The notes under the pieces were generated by a model that searched no databases, was not told where the DNA came from, and was given only the letters and a program-made list of their open reading frames with translations. A DNA stretch of 64,000 nucleotides from Aestuariibius sp. HNIBRBA575 (GTDB taxonomy: Bacteria > Pseudomonadota > Alphaproteobacteria > Rhodobacterales > Rhodobacteraceae): NCBI RefSeq assembly GCF_040932005.1, contig NZ_CP162414.1, positions 1,763,501-1,827,500 on the forward strand, read 5' to 3'. Shown piece by piece: positions 38,151-47,082 of the stretch; positions within the stretch are counted from its first letter, which is position 1; each line of letters opens with the position of its first letter. The position numbers and the translations under genes are program-made.

Positions 38151-39652
38151 TCACAGATTTTGAGACGTTCAAACGCGGCTACGAAGCAGGCGAAAATCAG
38201 GTTGTTTACACCCGTTTGGCTGCAGATTTGGACACGCCGGTTTCCCTGATGTTGAAATTGTCCGGTGCGGGCAAAGATGCGTTTGTATTAGAAAGTGTGA
38301 CCGGCGGTGAAGTGCGCGGGCGCTATTCGATTGTCGGCATGAACCCGGATTTGATCTGGGAATGTCGCGGGGAAATCAGCCGGATCAACCGGTCTGCCAG
38401 ATTTGACGACGCCGCCTTTCAGGACATGGAAGGGTCGCCCTTAACGACGTTGCGCGCGGTTCTGGCCGAAAGCAAAATCGATCTGCCCGATGGATTGCCG
38501 GCCGCCGCCGCAGGGCTGTTTGGTTATCTCGGATATGACACGATCAGATTGGTTGAACATCTGCCAAACGTAAACCCAGACCCGCTGGGATTGCCGGATG
38601 CGCTGATGTTGCGCCCATCTGTTGTGGCCGTGCTGGATGGCGTCAAAGGGGACGTTATTCTGGTGGCGCCTGCTTGGGCTGGATCTGGCCAATCGGCCAA
38701 GGCCGCCTATGCGCAGGCCGCCGAACGGGTCATGGATGCCCAACGCGCCTTGGAACGTCCGGTTCCGGTTGATACCCGCGCCCTGTCTGATTGCACCGAC
38801 GATCCCGCGGAACCTGTTTCGAATTTCACCCACCAAGGTTACCTGCAAGCCGTTGAAAAGGCCAAAGAATACATTCGTGCGGGGGATATTTTTCAGGTGG
38901 TTCCAGCCCAGCGTTGGACCCAGGACTTTGCCGAACCGCCATTTGCGCTTTATCGGTCGTTACGCCGCACCAACCCGTCGCCGTTTATGTTCTATTTCAA
39001 TTTTGGCGGCTTTCAGGTTATCGGCGCCAGCCCAGAAATTCTGGTGCGGGTTTTTGGTCGCGAAGTAACCATTCGCCCGATTGCGGGCACACGCCCCCGT
39101 GGCGCCACCCCAGAAGAAGACAAAGCACTGGAAGCAGATCTGCTGGCAGACAAAAAAGAGCTGGCGGAACATTTGATGTTGCTGGATCTGGGCCGCAATG
39201 ACACCGGCAAAGTGTCCAAAATTGGCACGGTCAAACCCACCGAAGAATTTATCATCGAACGCTACAGCCACGTCATGCATATCGTGTCCAATGTCGTCGG
39301 GGAATTGGCCGAAGACCAAGACGCCCTGAGCGCATTTTTCGCAGGCATGCCCGCTGGTACCGTGTCAGGCGCCCCCAAGGTGCGCGCGATGGAAATCATC
39401 GACGAATTAGAGCCTGAAAAGCGCGGCGTTTATGGCGGAGGTGTGGGATATTTCAGTGCCAATGGCGATATGGATATGTGCATCGCCCTGCGCACGGCCA
39501 TTGTCCAGAACCAAAAACTTTACATTCAGGCAGGCGGCGGCGTTGTCTATGACAGTGACCCCGAAGCTGAGTACCAAGAGACCGTGCATAAATCCAACGC
39601 CATCCGCAAAGCGGCCAAAGATGCCACACGGTTCCGCGAAACTGGAAATTAA
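38147..39652 (+). CDS. trpE: Anthranilate synthase component I
   Basis: Converts chorismate to anthranilate with ammonia from TrpG. The 501 residues contain the N-terminal tryptophan-binding region (FVLESVTGGEVRGRYSIVG), and the catalytic block: FQVVPAQRW, IGASPEILVR, PIAGTRPRGATPEEDKALE, LLDLGRNDTGKV, FAGMPAGTVSGAPKVRAMEI and RGVYGGGVGYFSANGDMD. It starts inside the ppiD stop. The remaining trp genes (trpG, trpD, trpC) are about 3.3 kb further on, so the pathway is split. No leader peptide or attenuator is possible given the overlap with ppiD. Confidence 0.97.
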   Translation: MITDFETFKRGYEAGENQVVYTRLAADLDTPVSLMLKLSGAGKDAFVLESVTGGEVRGRYSIVGMNPDLIWECRGEISRINRSARFDDAAFQDMEGSPLTTLRAVLAESKIDLPDGLPAAAAGLFGYLGYDTIRLVEHLPNVNPDPLGLPDALMLRPSVVAVLDGVKGDVILVAPAWAGSGQSAKAAYAQAAERVMDAQRALERPVPVDTRALSDCTDDPAEPVSNFTHQGYLQAVEKAKEYIRAGDIFQVVPAQRWTQDFAEPPFALYRSLRRTNPSPFMFYFNFGGFQVIGASPEILVRVFGREVTIRPIAGTRPRGATPEEDKALEADLLADKKELAEHLMLLDLGRNDTGKVSKIGTVKPTEEFIIERYSHVMHIVSNVVGELAEDQDALSAFFAGMPAGTVSGAPKVRAMEIIDELEPEKRGVYGGGVGYFSANGDMDMCIALRTAIVQNQKLYIQAGGGVVYDSDPEAEYQETVHKSNAIRKAAKDATRFRETGN

Positions 39653-39762
39653 TCGGTCATTGGAACAGGGTAGTTAGTGTTTGCTGGATGTCTCTGTTTT
39701 GATTTACGGTCCTAAATCCAATTGCGACCGACCGAACATGCACTATGCCTTTGATCGTCGGA

Positions 39763-40311
39763 TCAATGCCGGGACAAGCTGATTTCGGGCCCGGTGATTC
39801 GGCTAATCACACCACCGGTATTCACTGCGCGATAAATTGATCGCGGCGGGCGCGCTGTTTCATCCACGCTGCGTTGCACCCAGTCTTTGACCTCCATCGA
39901 TTTCAACGATTGGGACAATGCCCGATCGGTGATCGTATGCAGATTTCGTTTGATATCACTAAAATGGCACGGTGTTTGCAGCGAGGTTAGCACCGGCAAC
40001 GTCCATGTTTTACGCAACAATCGCTGATCGTCCTCTGTTGAAACGCGCTGCACTTTGTCAGCGATGGCGGCCGCCTCTTTTCCAAGCTGGGTTAGGCGAA
40101 ACTCTGGTCGCAAGGGGTGGCCATGCCCCGGATTACGTTCCAACAGCCCAATATTAATCAAGTGATCCACGCTCTGGGCGAAGGCCGTCCTGCTGGCGCC
40201 CGTCGCGGTCAGCAACGTCGCCTGCCGCCCGACGACGCCTGAATGCAGGCTCGATAAAATTGGGATGGCCCAAGCCCGAGAAGTGATGTTGACAAGTGAT
40301 TTAATGTCCAT
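39763..40311 (-). CDS. HxlR-like transcriptional regulator with two tandem winged-helix domains
   Basis: A 182-residue DNA-binding protein made of two related HxlR-type winged helices. Domain 1 (about 8-88) runs SRAWAIPILSSL ... ASRTAFAQSVDHLINIGLLERN ... HPLRPEFRLTQLGKE; domain 2 (about 98-175) runs RKTWTLPVLTSL ... CHFSDIKRN, TDRALSQSLKSMEVKDWVQR ... ARPPRSIYRAVNTGG. Usual HxlR proteins have one domain and dimerise. It is divergent from two VOC genes across a 39-bp gap holding a direct repeat, so it probably regulates them. No conserved redox Cys is obvious apart from one in CHFSD. Confidence 0.78.
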   Translation of the reverse strand: MDIKSLVNITSRAWAIPILSSLHSGVVGRQATLLTATGASRTAFAQSVDHLINIGLLERNPGHGHPLRPEFRLTQLGKEAAAIADKVQRVSTEDDQRLLRKTWTLPVLTSLQTPCHFSDIKRNLHTITDRALSQSLKSMEVKDWVQRSVDETARPPRSIYRAVNTGGVISRITGPEISLSRH

Positions 40312-40313
40312 AA

Positions 40314-40328
40314 AGTATAGTTAGTATA
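40314..40328. promoter_or_regulatory. AGTATA direct repeat, probable HxlR operator
   Basis: AGTATA-GTT-AGTATA fills the middle of the 39-bp gap between the regulator gene (minus) and the VOC genes (plus). HxlR-type regulators bind AT-rich repeats next to their own gene. The site abuts the regulator's start codon. Inference from position and repeat structure. Confidence 0.5.
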
Positions 40329-40350
40329 TTTTTAAACAGAAGGAAAGCCC

Positions 40351-40731
40351 ATGGCTCTTGTTACTTTGGATAAAACAATCAACATCGCGATGTCGGTCAA
40401 AGATCGTCACGTGAGCGCTGCGTGGTATGAAAACATGTTAGGCTTTGAAACCATGTATCACGTGGACGAAGCCGGCTGGTCAGAGCTGCAAACAAACACA
40501 CCCGGCGTGACAATTGGGCTGGGGGAACATACCAAACCGGTCCCCGGCAATTGCGTGCCTGTGTTTGGCATCGCTGATCTGGACGATGCCCGCGGAAAAT
40601 TGGAACAGGCTAACGTCAAATTCGACGGCGACACCGATGTTGTCGAAGGCATGGTCAAAACGGCCACATTTTATGATCCAGATGGCAATGCCCTGATGCT
40701 GGCCCAAGATTTAACAGGTGTGGCTGATTAA
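40351..40731 (+). CDS. VOC (glyoxalase/bleomycin resistance) family protein
   Basis: A 126-residue cytosolic VOC-fold protein: NIAMSVKDRHVSAAWYENML opens the first beta-alpha-beta unit and FYDPDGNALMLAQ closes the second. At the positions where glyoxalase I places His/Glu metal ligands it has N/A, and Met instead of Glu after DPDGN, so it looks like a ligand-binding rather than a metal-dependent member. AAGGA precedes the ATG. It is divergent from the HxlR-like regulator and overlaps the next VOC gene by one base (TAATG). Confidence 0.85.
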   Translation: MALVTLDKTINIAMSVKDRHVSAAWYENMLGFETMYHVDEAGWSELQTNTPGVTIGLGEHTKPVPGNCVPVFGIADLDDARGKLEQANVKFDGDTDVVEGMVKTATFYDPDGNALMLAQDLTGVAD

Positions 40732-41138
40732 TGCGGTTTTTGAAACATACCATTGGCGCGCTGTGCTTAACCTCGGGATTTGCTATGGCGGAACCGTTCC
40801 AAGAGGTGACAATCGGCGTTCCTGTCGCCTCTATTGTCGAAGCAGAGGCATGGTATCTGCAACTTTTGGGCAGCGATGTAGAGGTTCTAAGACCCTACCC
40901 CGGGGTCGTCGAATTCAAAGCCGCGCCCGGGATGTGGTTGCAAATCTTTGAAACCGATGACCAACAGACATCGGGCACGGTTATCCGTTTTCTGGTCGAA
41001 GATATTGCGGAAACCCAAACCCAGCACGCTGATGTTGGCCTTCAATCGGGCGAAGCGATCGAAGTGCCAAATGTCGTGACATTTTCAGAGTTTAGCGATC
41101 CGGATGGCAATGCTCTGGGGCTGTATGATCTGCCCTGA
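40731..41138 (+). CDS. Exported VOC-fold protein
   Basis: A 135-residue protein with an N-terminal signal peptide (MRFLKHTIGALCLTSGFAMA) and a complete VOC domain: VTIGVPVASIVEAEAWYLQLL at the start, MWLQIFETDDQQTSG in the middle and FSDPDGNALGLYDLP at the end. The Glu metal ligand after DPDGN is Gly and the first His is Thr. VOC proteins are normally cytosolic, so an exported one is unusual. The start overlaps the cytosolic VOC gene stop, hence the two are translationally coupled. It may bind a small molecule in the periplasm; the ligand is unknown. Confidence 0.8.
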   Translation: MRFLKHTIGALCLTSGFAMAEPFQEVTIGVPVASIVEAEAWYLQLLGSDVEVLRPYPGVVEFKAAPGMWLQIFETDDQQTSGTVIRFLVEDIAETQTQHADVGLQSGEAIEVPNVVTFSEFSDPDGNALGLYDLP

Positions 41139-41219
41139 CCATTCAGGTTATTGACCTATCTAGCGGCCGTTTCGTGCAAGTGATGCGATGGCCGCTGGAC
41201 CCCCAAAAACACGCCCAAA

Positions 41220-41251
41220 GCCGACCCGCCCACAAACGTGCTAGGGTCGGC
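41220..41251 (-). terminator. Hairpin downstream of the deacetylase gene
   Basis: GCCGACCC (41220-41227) and GGGTCGGC (41244-41251) form an 8-bp stem with a 16-base loop, 15 bp past the minus-strand stop, followed on that strand by TTTGGG and later GTTTTTGGG. A terminator is plausible but not strong. Confidence 0.45.
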
Positions 41252-41265
41252 CTATCGCTAATTGA

Positions 41266-42831
41266 TTATTCTGCGGGGTTCAAAATCGCAGAGACCGGCA
41301 CCAAAGCCACCTGCCCCGCACGATTGGCCGTGCCCCACAGGATCAGCGCCGAAATGGTTTCTGGCTGTACACGCGCCAACAATACCACACCGCTTTCTTG
41401 ACGGGTGCGAAACGCTGCTTGGTCCAAAAACCGGCGAATGACCCGCGCATCCTGACCATCACCGTCCAAATCCCGATAGACGATCACCGAGGGCACATCG
41501 ACCCTCTCGGCTTCGCGCAATGCAGTGTTCAGCCCCCGTGAAATGGACACAAATCCGCGCCCATCTTCGGCCAATGCAGACATTGCCTGACGCAATGCCC
41601 CTTGGTCAGACGGCAGCCCGCCTTCTCCGACATCGATCAACGCGACACTTTCCGGCAAGGTCGCAAAAGCGGCCTCAAAATTCACCGCCACATCGGACGC
41701 AGAGGCCCGTTCAGGCAGGTTCGAAATCACGGCGACTTCCATGCCCGCGTCGCGGTAGGCCCGCATCGCGGCCTCAGCCCCATCGCGGGTTGGATCAATG
41801 GCAATCGTCACCGGAAACGGCAGTGTAGACAATGCGGTGACGGCTTCTGCTACTTGGCCATCATCCATCAAAACGACGGACATCATCGGTTTGCCATCCA
41901 CAGTGCCAGCATCCGCCGCATGAATGACCAAGGCGGGGCCGTCTTCTATGATGACGACCTGTTCGGCGTCAGGATCAGCGTCAGGATCAGCCTCAGCGTC
42001 GCTGGTTTGTACCGGTTCATCTTGTTCTGTGTCTGGCGTGTTTCCAGGGCGCAAAACAACCACGCCATTTTCAACAACAGATTCGATGCCACCGGCATTT
42101 GCGTTCTGGCGCGGTTCCTGAACCTCTTCTTGATTCCGGTCCGGGGCCTGATCTGGGGCCTGATCTGCAGCCTGCTCTTGGGCAACGACCTGCGGCTGTT
42201 CCTCTGGGGCCGCGGCGGGCGGTGTCACATCCTGCGCGGCTTCAACATCGTCAGCAGGTAGGTCTGGGGCGACGATCACCGGTTCATCCGCTGGCTCATC
42301 GGGCGGGGCAACCTCGGTCACCTCAAAATCGGTTTCAAGCGGCGCTGCAGGGGCTTGTGGCTGCGCGGGAAGGGTCGAAATGCTCAGGTCATCTTCGTTT
42401 GTGGGCAATTGCGGGGCGGTGGATTGGGGATTCGGCAAAACCGGCGCATCTGCTTGGGCTTCGATGTCAGGGGAAACACCCGTTTCCGGGGATTCCAGAT
42501 TGCCCTCGATGCTGATGACATCCGGTATTTGGGCCGGATCTGTATCCGCCATTGGGGCGCTGGCATTGGCCTGTGGGGTGTTCACATTGGGCGTGGCGAC
42601 CACATCGGTGATGTCCGTTTCGCGCTCAATCGGTTCCGGCACAGATGTTTCCTGCGAAATCGCGCCCGTTTCCGGTGCATTTACCAAAGGTGTTTCTGGC
42701 GGTGTACTGCCTGCGGGTTGTTCCGCCATCAATGATACCACTGACAGGACCACACCCGATAAGATGCCGCCCGTCGCTACGCCGCCTAATAGCCCCCTAA
42801 ACACAATCCTGCTCCCTGCCCGCTTGTTCAC
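41266..42831 (-). CDS. Divergent polysaccharide deacetylase family protein with long acidic linker
   Basis: A 521-residue protein anchored by one N-terminal helix (about 12-35), then roughly 250 residues of low-complexity Pro/Ala/Glu/Asp/Gln linker, and a C-terminal divergent polysaccharide deacetylase domain (about 295-515): MMSVVLMDDGQ, TIAIDPTRDGAEAAMRAYRDAG, LIDVGEGGLPSDQGALRQAM, RGFVSISRGLN, GVVLLARVQPETISALI. In E. coli the relative YibQ is of unknown function. The start is GTG at 42831 with no good ribosome site. The linker contains two 12-bp tandem duplications. It separates the trpE-side genes from trpG and is divergent from trpG across 109 bp. Confidence 0.82.
   Translation of the reverse strand: MNKRAGSRIVFRGLLGGVATGGILSGVVLSVVSLMAEQPAGSTPPETPLVNAPETGAISQETSVPEPIERETDITDVVATPNVNTPQANASAPMADTDPAQIPDVISIEGNLESPETGVSPDIEAQADAPVLPNPQSTAPQLPTNEDDLSISTLPAQPQAPAAPLETDFEVTEVAPPDEPADEPVIVAPDLPADDVEAAQDVTPPAAAPEEQPQVVAQEQAADQAPDQAPDRNQEEVQEPRQNANAGGIESVVENGVVVLRPGNTPDTEQDEPVQTSDAEADPDADPDAEQVVIIEDGPALVIHAADAGTVDGKPMMSVVLMDDGQVAEAVTALSTLPFPVTIAIDPTRDGAEAAMRAYRDAGMEVAVISNLPERASASDVAVNFEAAFATLPESVALIDVGEGGLPSDQGALRQAMSALAEDGRGFVSISRGLNTALREAERVDVPSVIVYRDLDGDGQDARVIRRFLDQAAFRTRQESGVVLLARVQPETISALILWGTANRAGQVALVPVSAILNPAE
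41966..41989. repeat. 12-bp tandem duplication in the deacetylase linker
   Basis: GCGTCAGGATCA occurs twice in a row, followed by a third diverged copy. It encodes the DPDADPDA part of the acidic linker and keeps the reading frame, so it is a site where linker length can change. Confidence 0.7.
42143..42166. repeat. Second 12-bp tandem duplication in the deacetylase linker
   Basis: GGGGCCTGATCT is directly repeated, encoding the DQAPDQAPD stretch. Like the previous duplication it is in frame. Confidence 0.7.
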
Positions 42832-42940
42832 GTTCTTGTGGACCTTGACCTTTCCCGGTCTGCTGGCCCATGTATGTGCGAACTATACTGCCTCTTTCAC
42901 CCGAGGTGGTAGCCCCCAATTTGCAAGGCAGGCCAGGCAG

Positions 42941-43522
42941 ATGCTGCTTTTGATCGATAATTACGACAGTTTCACCTATAATCTCGTTCATTATCTGGGC
43001 GAATTGGGTGCAGATGTAGTGGTGCGGCGCAATGATGCGCTGGACGTCCAAGAGGCCATGTCGATGGGCGCGAGCGGAATCGTGCTGTCCCCCGGCCCCT
43101 GTGATCCGGCACAAGCTGGGATTTGTCTGGCTTTGACCCATGCGGCCGCCGAAACCAAAACGCCGCTTTTGGGGGTTTGTCTGGGCCATCAAACCATCGG
43201 AGAGGCCTTTGGCGGCAACGTTATCCGCGCCCATGAAATCGTGCATGGCAAAATGGGCACTGTGTCTCATACAGGCAAAGGCCTGTTTGCAGGGCTGCCA
43301 TCCCCGTTTCAGGCCACGCGGTATCATTCATTAACGGTTGATCGCGACACCCTGCCCGATTGTCTGGAAATCACAGCAGAGCTGGACAATGGATTGATCA
43401 TGGGGCTGCAACATCGCGACCTGCCCATGCATGGCGTTCAGTTCCATCCCGAAAGCATCCGGTCCGAACATGGTCATGCGATGCTGCAAAACTTCCTCAA
43501 CGTGATGAAGGTGCCCGCATGA
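42941..43522 (+). CDS. trpG: Anthranilate synthase component II (glutamine amidotransferase)
   Basis: Supplies ammonia from glutamine to TrpE. The 193-residue class I amidotransferase has [14 protein letters not shown], the oxyanion strand [12 protein letters not shown], the nucleophile Cys in [15 protein letters not shown], and the His/Glu pair in VQFHPESI. The ATG at 42941 follows AGGCAG; an upstream extension of this frame crosses the divergent deacetylase gene and was discarded. The stop overlaps the trpD start (ATGA), so trpG-trpD-trpC-moaC-moeA form one coupled run. Confidence 0.96.
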   Translation: MLLLIDNYDSFTYNLVHYLGELGADVVVRRNDALDVQEAMSMGASGIVLSPGPCDPAQAGICLALTHAAAETKTPLLGVCLGHQTIGEAFGGNVIRAHEIVHGKMGTVSHTGKGLFAGLPSPFQATRYHSLTVDRDTLPDCLEITAELDNGLIMGLQHRDLPMHGVQFHPESIRSEHGHAMLQNFLNVMKVPA

Positions 43523-44538
43523 GTGATGCTCTAAAACCGATCATTTACGCCGCTTCCGAAGGCCCGCTTAGCCGGGCCCAAGCGCAAGAAGCCTTTGAAA
43601 TTGTGTTCGAAGGTCAGGCAACCCCCGCGCAAATCGGCGGATTGCTGATGGCAATGCGCGCACGTGGTGAATCCGTGGCCGAATATTCCGCAGCCGCCGC
43701 CGCAATGCGCGCCAAAGCAGTGCCGGTGACCGCGCCAGAGGGTGCGATTGATATTGTCGGCACGGGCGGTGACGGCATCGGCACATTGAACATTTCCACC
43801 GCCACGGCCTTTGTTGTGGCGGGCGCGGGTGTGCCGGTTGCCAAACACGGGAACCGCAATCTCAGCTCCAAATCCGGGGCGGCTGACGCATTGGCGCAAA
43901 TGGGCGTAGATGTCATGGTCGGCGCTGACATCGTAGAAGCCGCTCTGGCCGAGGCTGGCATTGGGTTCATGATGGCCCCGATGCATCATCCCGTGATGAA
44001 ATACGTTATGCCGGTCCGTCAGGAACTTGGATGCAAAACGATCTTTAACATATTGGGACCATTGACAAATCCCGCCGGAGTGAAACGGCAATTGACCGGC
44101 GCATTTGCGCTGGATTTGATCCATCCGATGGCAGAAACCCTGCAATCACTGGGCAGCGAAAAGGCTTGGTTGGTTTATGGCGCTGATGGCACAGATGAAA
44201 TGTCGATCACTGGCAAAACCTCTGTCGCAGCGCTGGAAAACGACCGCATTCAATCGCTCGAAATCCATCCAGAGGATGCGGGCCTGCCGACACATCATTT
44301 GGCGGCCATTCTGGGGGGCAGCCCAGCCGAAAACGGTGTTGCCTTTCGCGCCTTGTTAAACGGCACCAAAGGCGCCTATCGCGATGCGGTATTGTTAAAT
44401 GCCGCCGCCGCGCTGGTGGTGGCAGACAAAGCAAACGACCTAAAGCAAGGTGTTGAAATCGCAGAAGAAAGCATCGATTCCGGTTGGGCACTTGCATCTA
44501 TAGAAACACTGGCACGCATCACATCGGGGACCGCATGA
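43519..44538 (+). CDS. trpD: Anthranilate phosphoribosyltransferase
   Basis: Joins anthranilate to PRPP in the second tryptophan-specific step. The 339 residues include the N-terminal helical domain ([29 protein letters not shown], residues 17-40), [19 protein letters not shown], the substrate loop [37 protein letters not shown] and [11 protein letters not shown]. It starts inside the trpG stop and ends inside the trpC start. Confidence 0.96.
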   Translation: MSDALKPIIYAASEGPLSRAQAQEAFEIVFEGQATPAQIGGLLMAMRARGESVAEYSAAAAAMRAKAVPVTAPEGAIDIVGTGGDGIGTLNISTATAFVVAGAGVPVAKHGNRNLSSKSGAADALAQMGVDVMVGADIVEAALAEAGIGFMMAPMHHPVMKYVMPVRQELGCKTIFNILGPLTNPAGVKRQLTGAFALDLIHPMAETLQSLGSEKAWLVYGADGTDEMSITGKTSVAALENDRIQSLEIHPEDAGLPTHHLAAILGGSPAENGVAFRALLNGTKGAYRDAVLLNAAAALVVADKANDLKQGVEIAEESIDSGWALASIETLARITSGTA

Positions 44539-45347
44539 CCGCAACGATACTTGATAAAATCAAAGCCTATAAATTGGAACATGTTGCCGCGTGTAAAGCT
44601 CAAAAACCGATGGCCGAAATTGAAGCCGCCGCCAAAGCGGCCAGTCCAACACGTGGTTTTGCCAATCGTTTGCAGGACGCCGCGCGTGATGGCTATGGGT
44701 TGATCGCAGAAATAAAGAAAGCGTCGCCATCTAAAGGGTTGATCCGAGTGGATTTTAACCCGGCAGAATTGGCAACCGCCTATGAAAAAGGCGGCGCAAC
44801 TTGTCTGTCTGTCCTGACAGATGCGCCCTCTTTTCAGGGGGCGGATGAATTTTTGATGCAAGCCCGCGAAGCCACGTCACTGCCTGCTTTACGCAAAGAT
44901 TTCATCTATGACCCGTACCAGGTTGCCGAAGCGCGCGCGCTTGGTGCTGATTGCATCCTGATCATTCTGGCCTCCGTCGAAGATGGCCAAGCCGCCGAGC
45001 TAGAAGACGCAGCCTTGGGGTGGAACATGGATGTTCTGCTAGAAGTGCATGACGAAGCAGAGCTGGAGCGTGCTTGTATGTTGAAATCCCCACTCATGGG
45101 GATAAATAACCGCAATCTCAATACGTTCGAGACCACTCTTGATACAACTCGTCGGCTGTCGCGCCTTGTGCCCGGTGATCGGCAAATCGTCTGCGAAAGC
45201 GGCTTGTTCACACCTGACGATTTGTCTGACATGGCCCGTTACGGTGCACGAACTTTCCTGATCGGCGAAAGCTTGATGCGGCAAGATGATGTCGAGGCCG
45301 CTACAAGAGCTTTGCTATCTAACCCGTTGAAACCACAGGTAATGTGA
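44535..45347 (+). CDS. trpC: Indole-3-glycerol phosphate synthase
   Basis: Closes the indole ring of carboxyphenylaminodeoxyribulose phosphate. The 270-residue TIM barrel carries the catalytic Lys in [27 protein letters not shown], Glu in [20 protein letters not shown] and [11 protein letters not shown]. It is not fused to TrpF. The ATG overlaps the trpD stop by four bases and the stop overlaps the moaC start by one base (TGATG). Confidence 0.96.
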   Translation: MTATILDKIKAYKLEHVAACKAQKPMAEIEAAAKAASPTRGFANRLQDAARDGYGLIAEIKKASPSKGLIRVDFNPAELATAYEKGGATCLSVLTDAPSFQGADEFLMQAREATSLPALRKDFIYDPYQVAEARALGADCILIILASVEDGQAAELEDAALGWNMDVLLEVHDEAELERACMLKSPLMGINNRNLNTFETTLDTTRRLSRLVPGDRQIVCESGLFTPDDLSDMARYGARTFLIGESLMRQDDVEAATRALLSNPLKPQVM

Positions 45348-45823
45348 TGACAGGATTGACACATTTTGATGCATCAGGTCAGGCGCATATGGTTGATGTG
45401 TCGCAAAAACCTGTCACTGACCGCATCGCCACGGCAGAGGGTTGGATCAAAACCAACATCGACACATTGGCCATCATCAAATCCGGCGACGCCAAAAAAG
45501 GCGATGTGCTGGGCGTGGCGCGGTTGGCTGCAATTATGGCCGCAAAGAAAACGGCCGATTTGATCCCATTATGCCATCCGCTTCCTATTACCAAAGTGAC
45601 GGTTGACCTGTTACCTGACGACGATTTACCCGGTATCCGCGTGATCAGCACCGTCAAAACGTCTGGGCAAACTGGCGTAGAAATGGAAGCATTAACAGCA
45701 ACTTCGACGGCGTTGCTAACTGTTTTTGACATGGTCAAAGCCGTTCAAAAAGACATGGAAATTGGTGGTATCAAAGTTACGTTGAAAGACGGTGGAAAAT
45801 CCGGAAAATATGAAGCGCCATGA
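45347..45823 (+). CDS. moaC: Cyclic pyranopterin monophosphate synthase MoaC
   Basis: Second half of the first step of molybdenum cofactor synthesis, acting after MoaA. The 158 residues include [32 protein letters not shown] and [20 protein letters not shown], all diagnostic. The ATG at 45347 sits in the trpC stop (TGATG); a GTG at 45344 would add a single residue. Coupling of moaC-moeA to the trp genes is a common order in Rhodobacterales. MoaA is not in the window. Confidence 0.95.
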   Translation: MTGLTHFDASGQAHMVDVSQKPVTDRIATAEGWIKTNIDTLAIIKSGDAKKGDVLGVARLAAIMAAKKTADLIPLCHPLPITKVTVDLLPDDDLPGIRVISTVKTSGQTGVEMEALTATSTALLTVFDMVKAVQKDMEIGGIKVTLKDGGKSGKYEAP

Positions 45824-46992
45824 TTTCAGTTTCGCAAGCATTGGATGATATTTTCAGCTTGGCCGGCGTTTTGGACCCAGAATTGGTCCCATTGTCAAAA
45901 GCCTCGGGTCGGGTTCTGGCCAAACCGGCAATTGCCCTGCGAAATCAGCCGCCATTTGCATCATCTGCGATGGATGGCTACGCCTTAAATGCTGATGACG
46001 CGCAGGCGCAGACCATACTAAATGTGGTTGGGGAATCCGCGGCGGGTCACGAATATACGGGGCCCCTTGGTCCCATGGAATGCGTTCGTATTTTTACAGG
46101 CGCACCAGTACCCAAAGGTGCAAATTGCGTTATAATTCAAGAAGATGTAGATCGAAGCGGTGACAAGATCACTTTGAACACGAATGGACATCAGGGCCAA
46201 AACATCCGTGATTTGGGCATTGATTTCAAAGTTGGATTTACCATCGACGCCCCACGGCTGTTAACATCTTCCGACATAATGTTGCTGGCCGCGATGAATG
46301 TTAGTGATGTTTGGGTGACGAAAAAACCGGACGTTGCGATTATCTCAACCGGGGACGAATTGGTTCAACCGGGTGAGACCCCAAATCATGACCAAATAAT
46401 TGCCTCCAACGCCTTGGGATTACATGCTTTATTGGAATTGAATGGTGCGTCCCCCCGTATCCTTCCGATTGCCCGGGACAATGAAAATTCACTGAAATCA
46501 GTGTTAAACTTGGCCAATAGCGCAGATTTGATTGTGACGATCGGTGGCGCGTCAGTTGGCGATCATGATTTGGTAGGCTCAATATCTAAAGCCTTGGGAA
46601 TGCAGCAGAAATTTTACAAAGTTGCCATGCGCCCTGGCAAACCCCTCATGGCTGGGACATTGGGAAACAGCGCGATGATCGGGCTGCCAGGCAACCCCGT
46701 TTCATCAATGGTATGTGGACATATTTTTATGCTTCCACTGATCCGAAAAATGCTGGGACTAGGTCAGGAACCTGCATCAACAACACCCGCTAAACTACTG
46801 TCCCCCTTGCAGGAAAACGGTCTACGGGAACATTACATGAGAGCACATCAAAGCCCATCTGGCGTGCGCGTTTTTTCACGTCAGGACAGTTCATTGATGA
46901 ACGTTTTGTCAGACGCAAATTGCCTGATTAAACGCCCCCCTTTGGATAGCGCTCGCAACATTGGTGACACAGTTTCGATTATCAAATTGTAG
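45820..46992 (+). CDS. moeA: Molybdopterin molybdenumtransferase MoeA
   Basis: Inserts molybdate into adenylylated molybdopterin. The 390-residue protein shows the MoeA order: [81 protein letters not shown] and [12 protein letters not shown]. The start overlaps the moaC stop (ATGA). lexA follows after 90 bp under its own promoter. Confidence 0.96.
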   Translation: MISVSQALDDIFSLAGVLDPELVPLSKASGRVLAKPAIALRNQPPFASSAMDGYALNADDAQAQTILNVVGESAAGHEYTGPLGPMECVRIFTGAPVPKGANCVIIQEDVDRSGDKITLNTNGHQGQNIRDLGIDFKVGFTIDAPRLLTSSDIMLLAAMNVSDVWVTKKPDVAIISTGDELVQPGETPNHDQIIASNALGLHALLELNGASPRILPIARDNENSLKSVLNLANSADLIVTIGGASVGDHDLVGSISKALGMQQKFYKVAMRPGKPLMAGTLGNSAMIGLPGNPVSSMVCGHIFMLPLIRKMLGLGQEPASTTPAKLLSPLQENGLREHYMRAHQSPSGVRVFSRQDSSLMNVLSDANCLIKRPPLDSARNIGDTVSIIKL

Positions 46993-47008
46993 AACAAACC
47001 GCGCCCAC

Positions 47009-47037
47009 TTGACACAAAACAAGAACATGCGTAGAAC
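47009..47037 (+). promoter_or_regulatory. lexA promoter with LexA (SOS) box
   Basis: TTGACA (47009-47014) and TAGAAC (47032-47037) are spaced 17 bp, and between and over them lies GAAC-N7-GAAC (47023-47037), the reverse complement of the alphaproteobacterial LexA operator GTTC-N7-GTTC. This predicts autorepression of lexA. The start codon is 46 bp further downstream. Confidence 0.82.
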
Positions 47038-47082
47038 ATCAGGAAAACGTGCCGTCCTTTAGGCTGATCATGAGGTTCTTCG

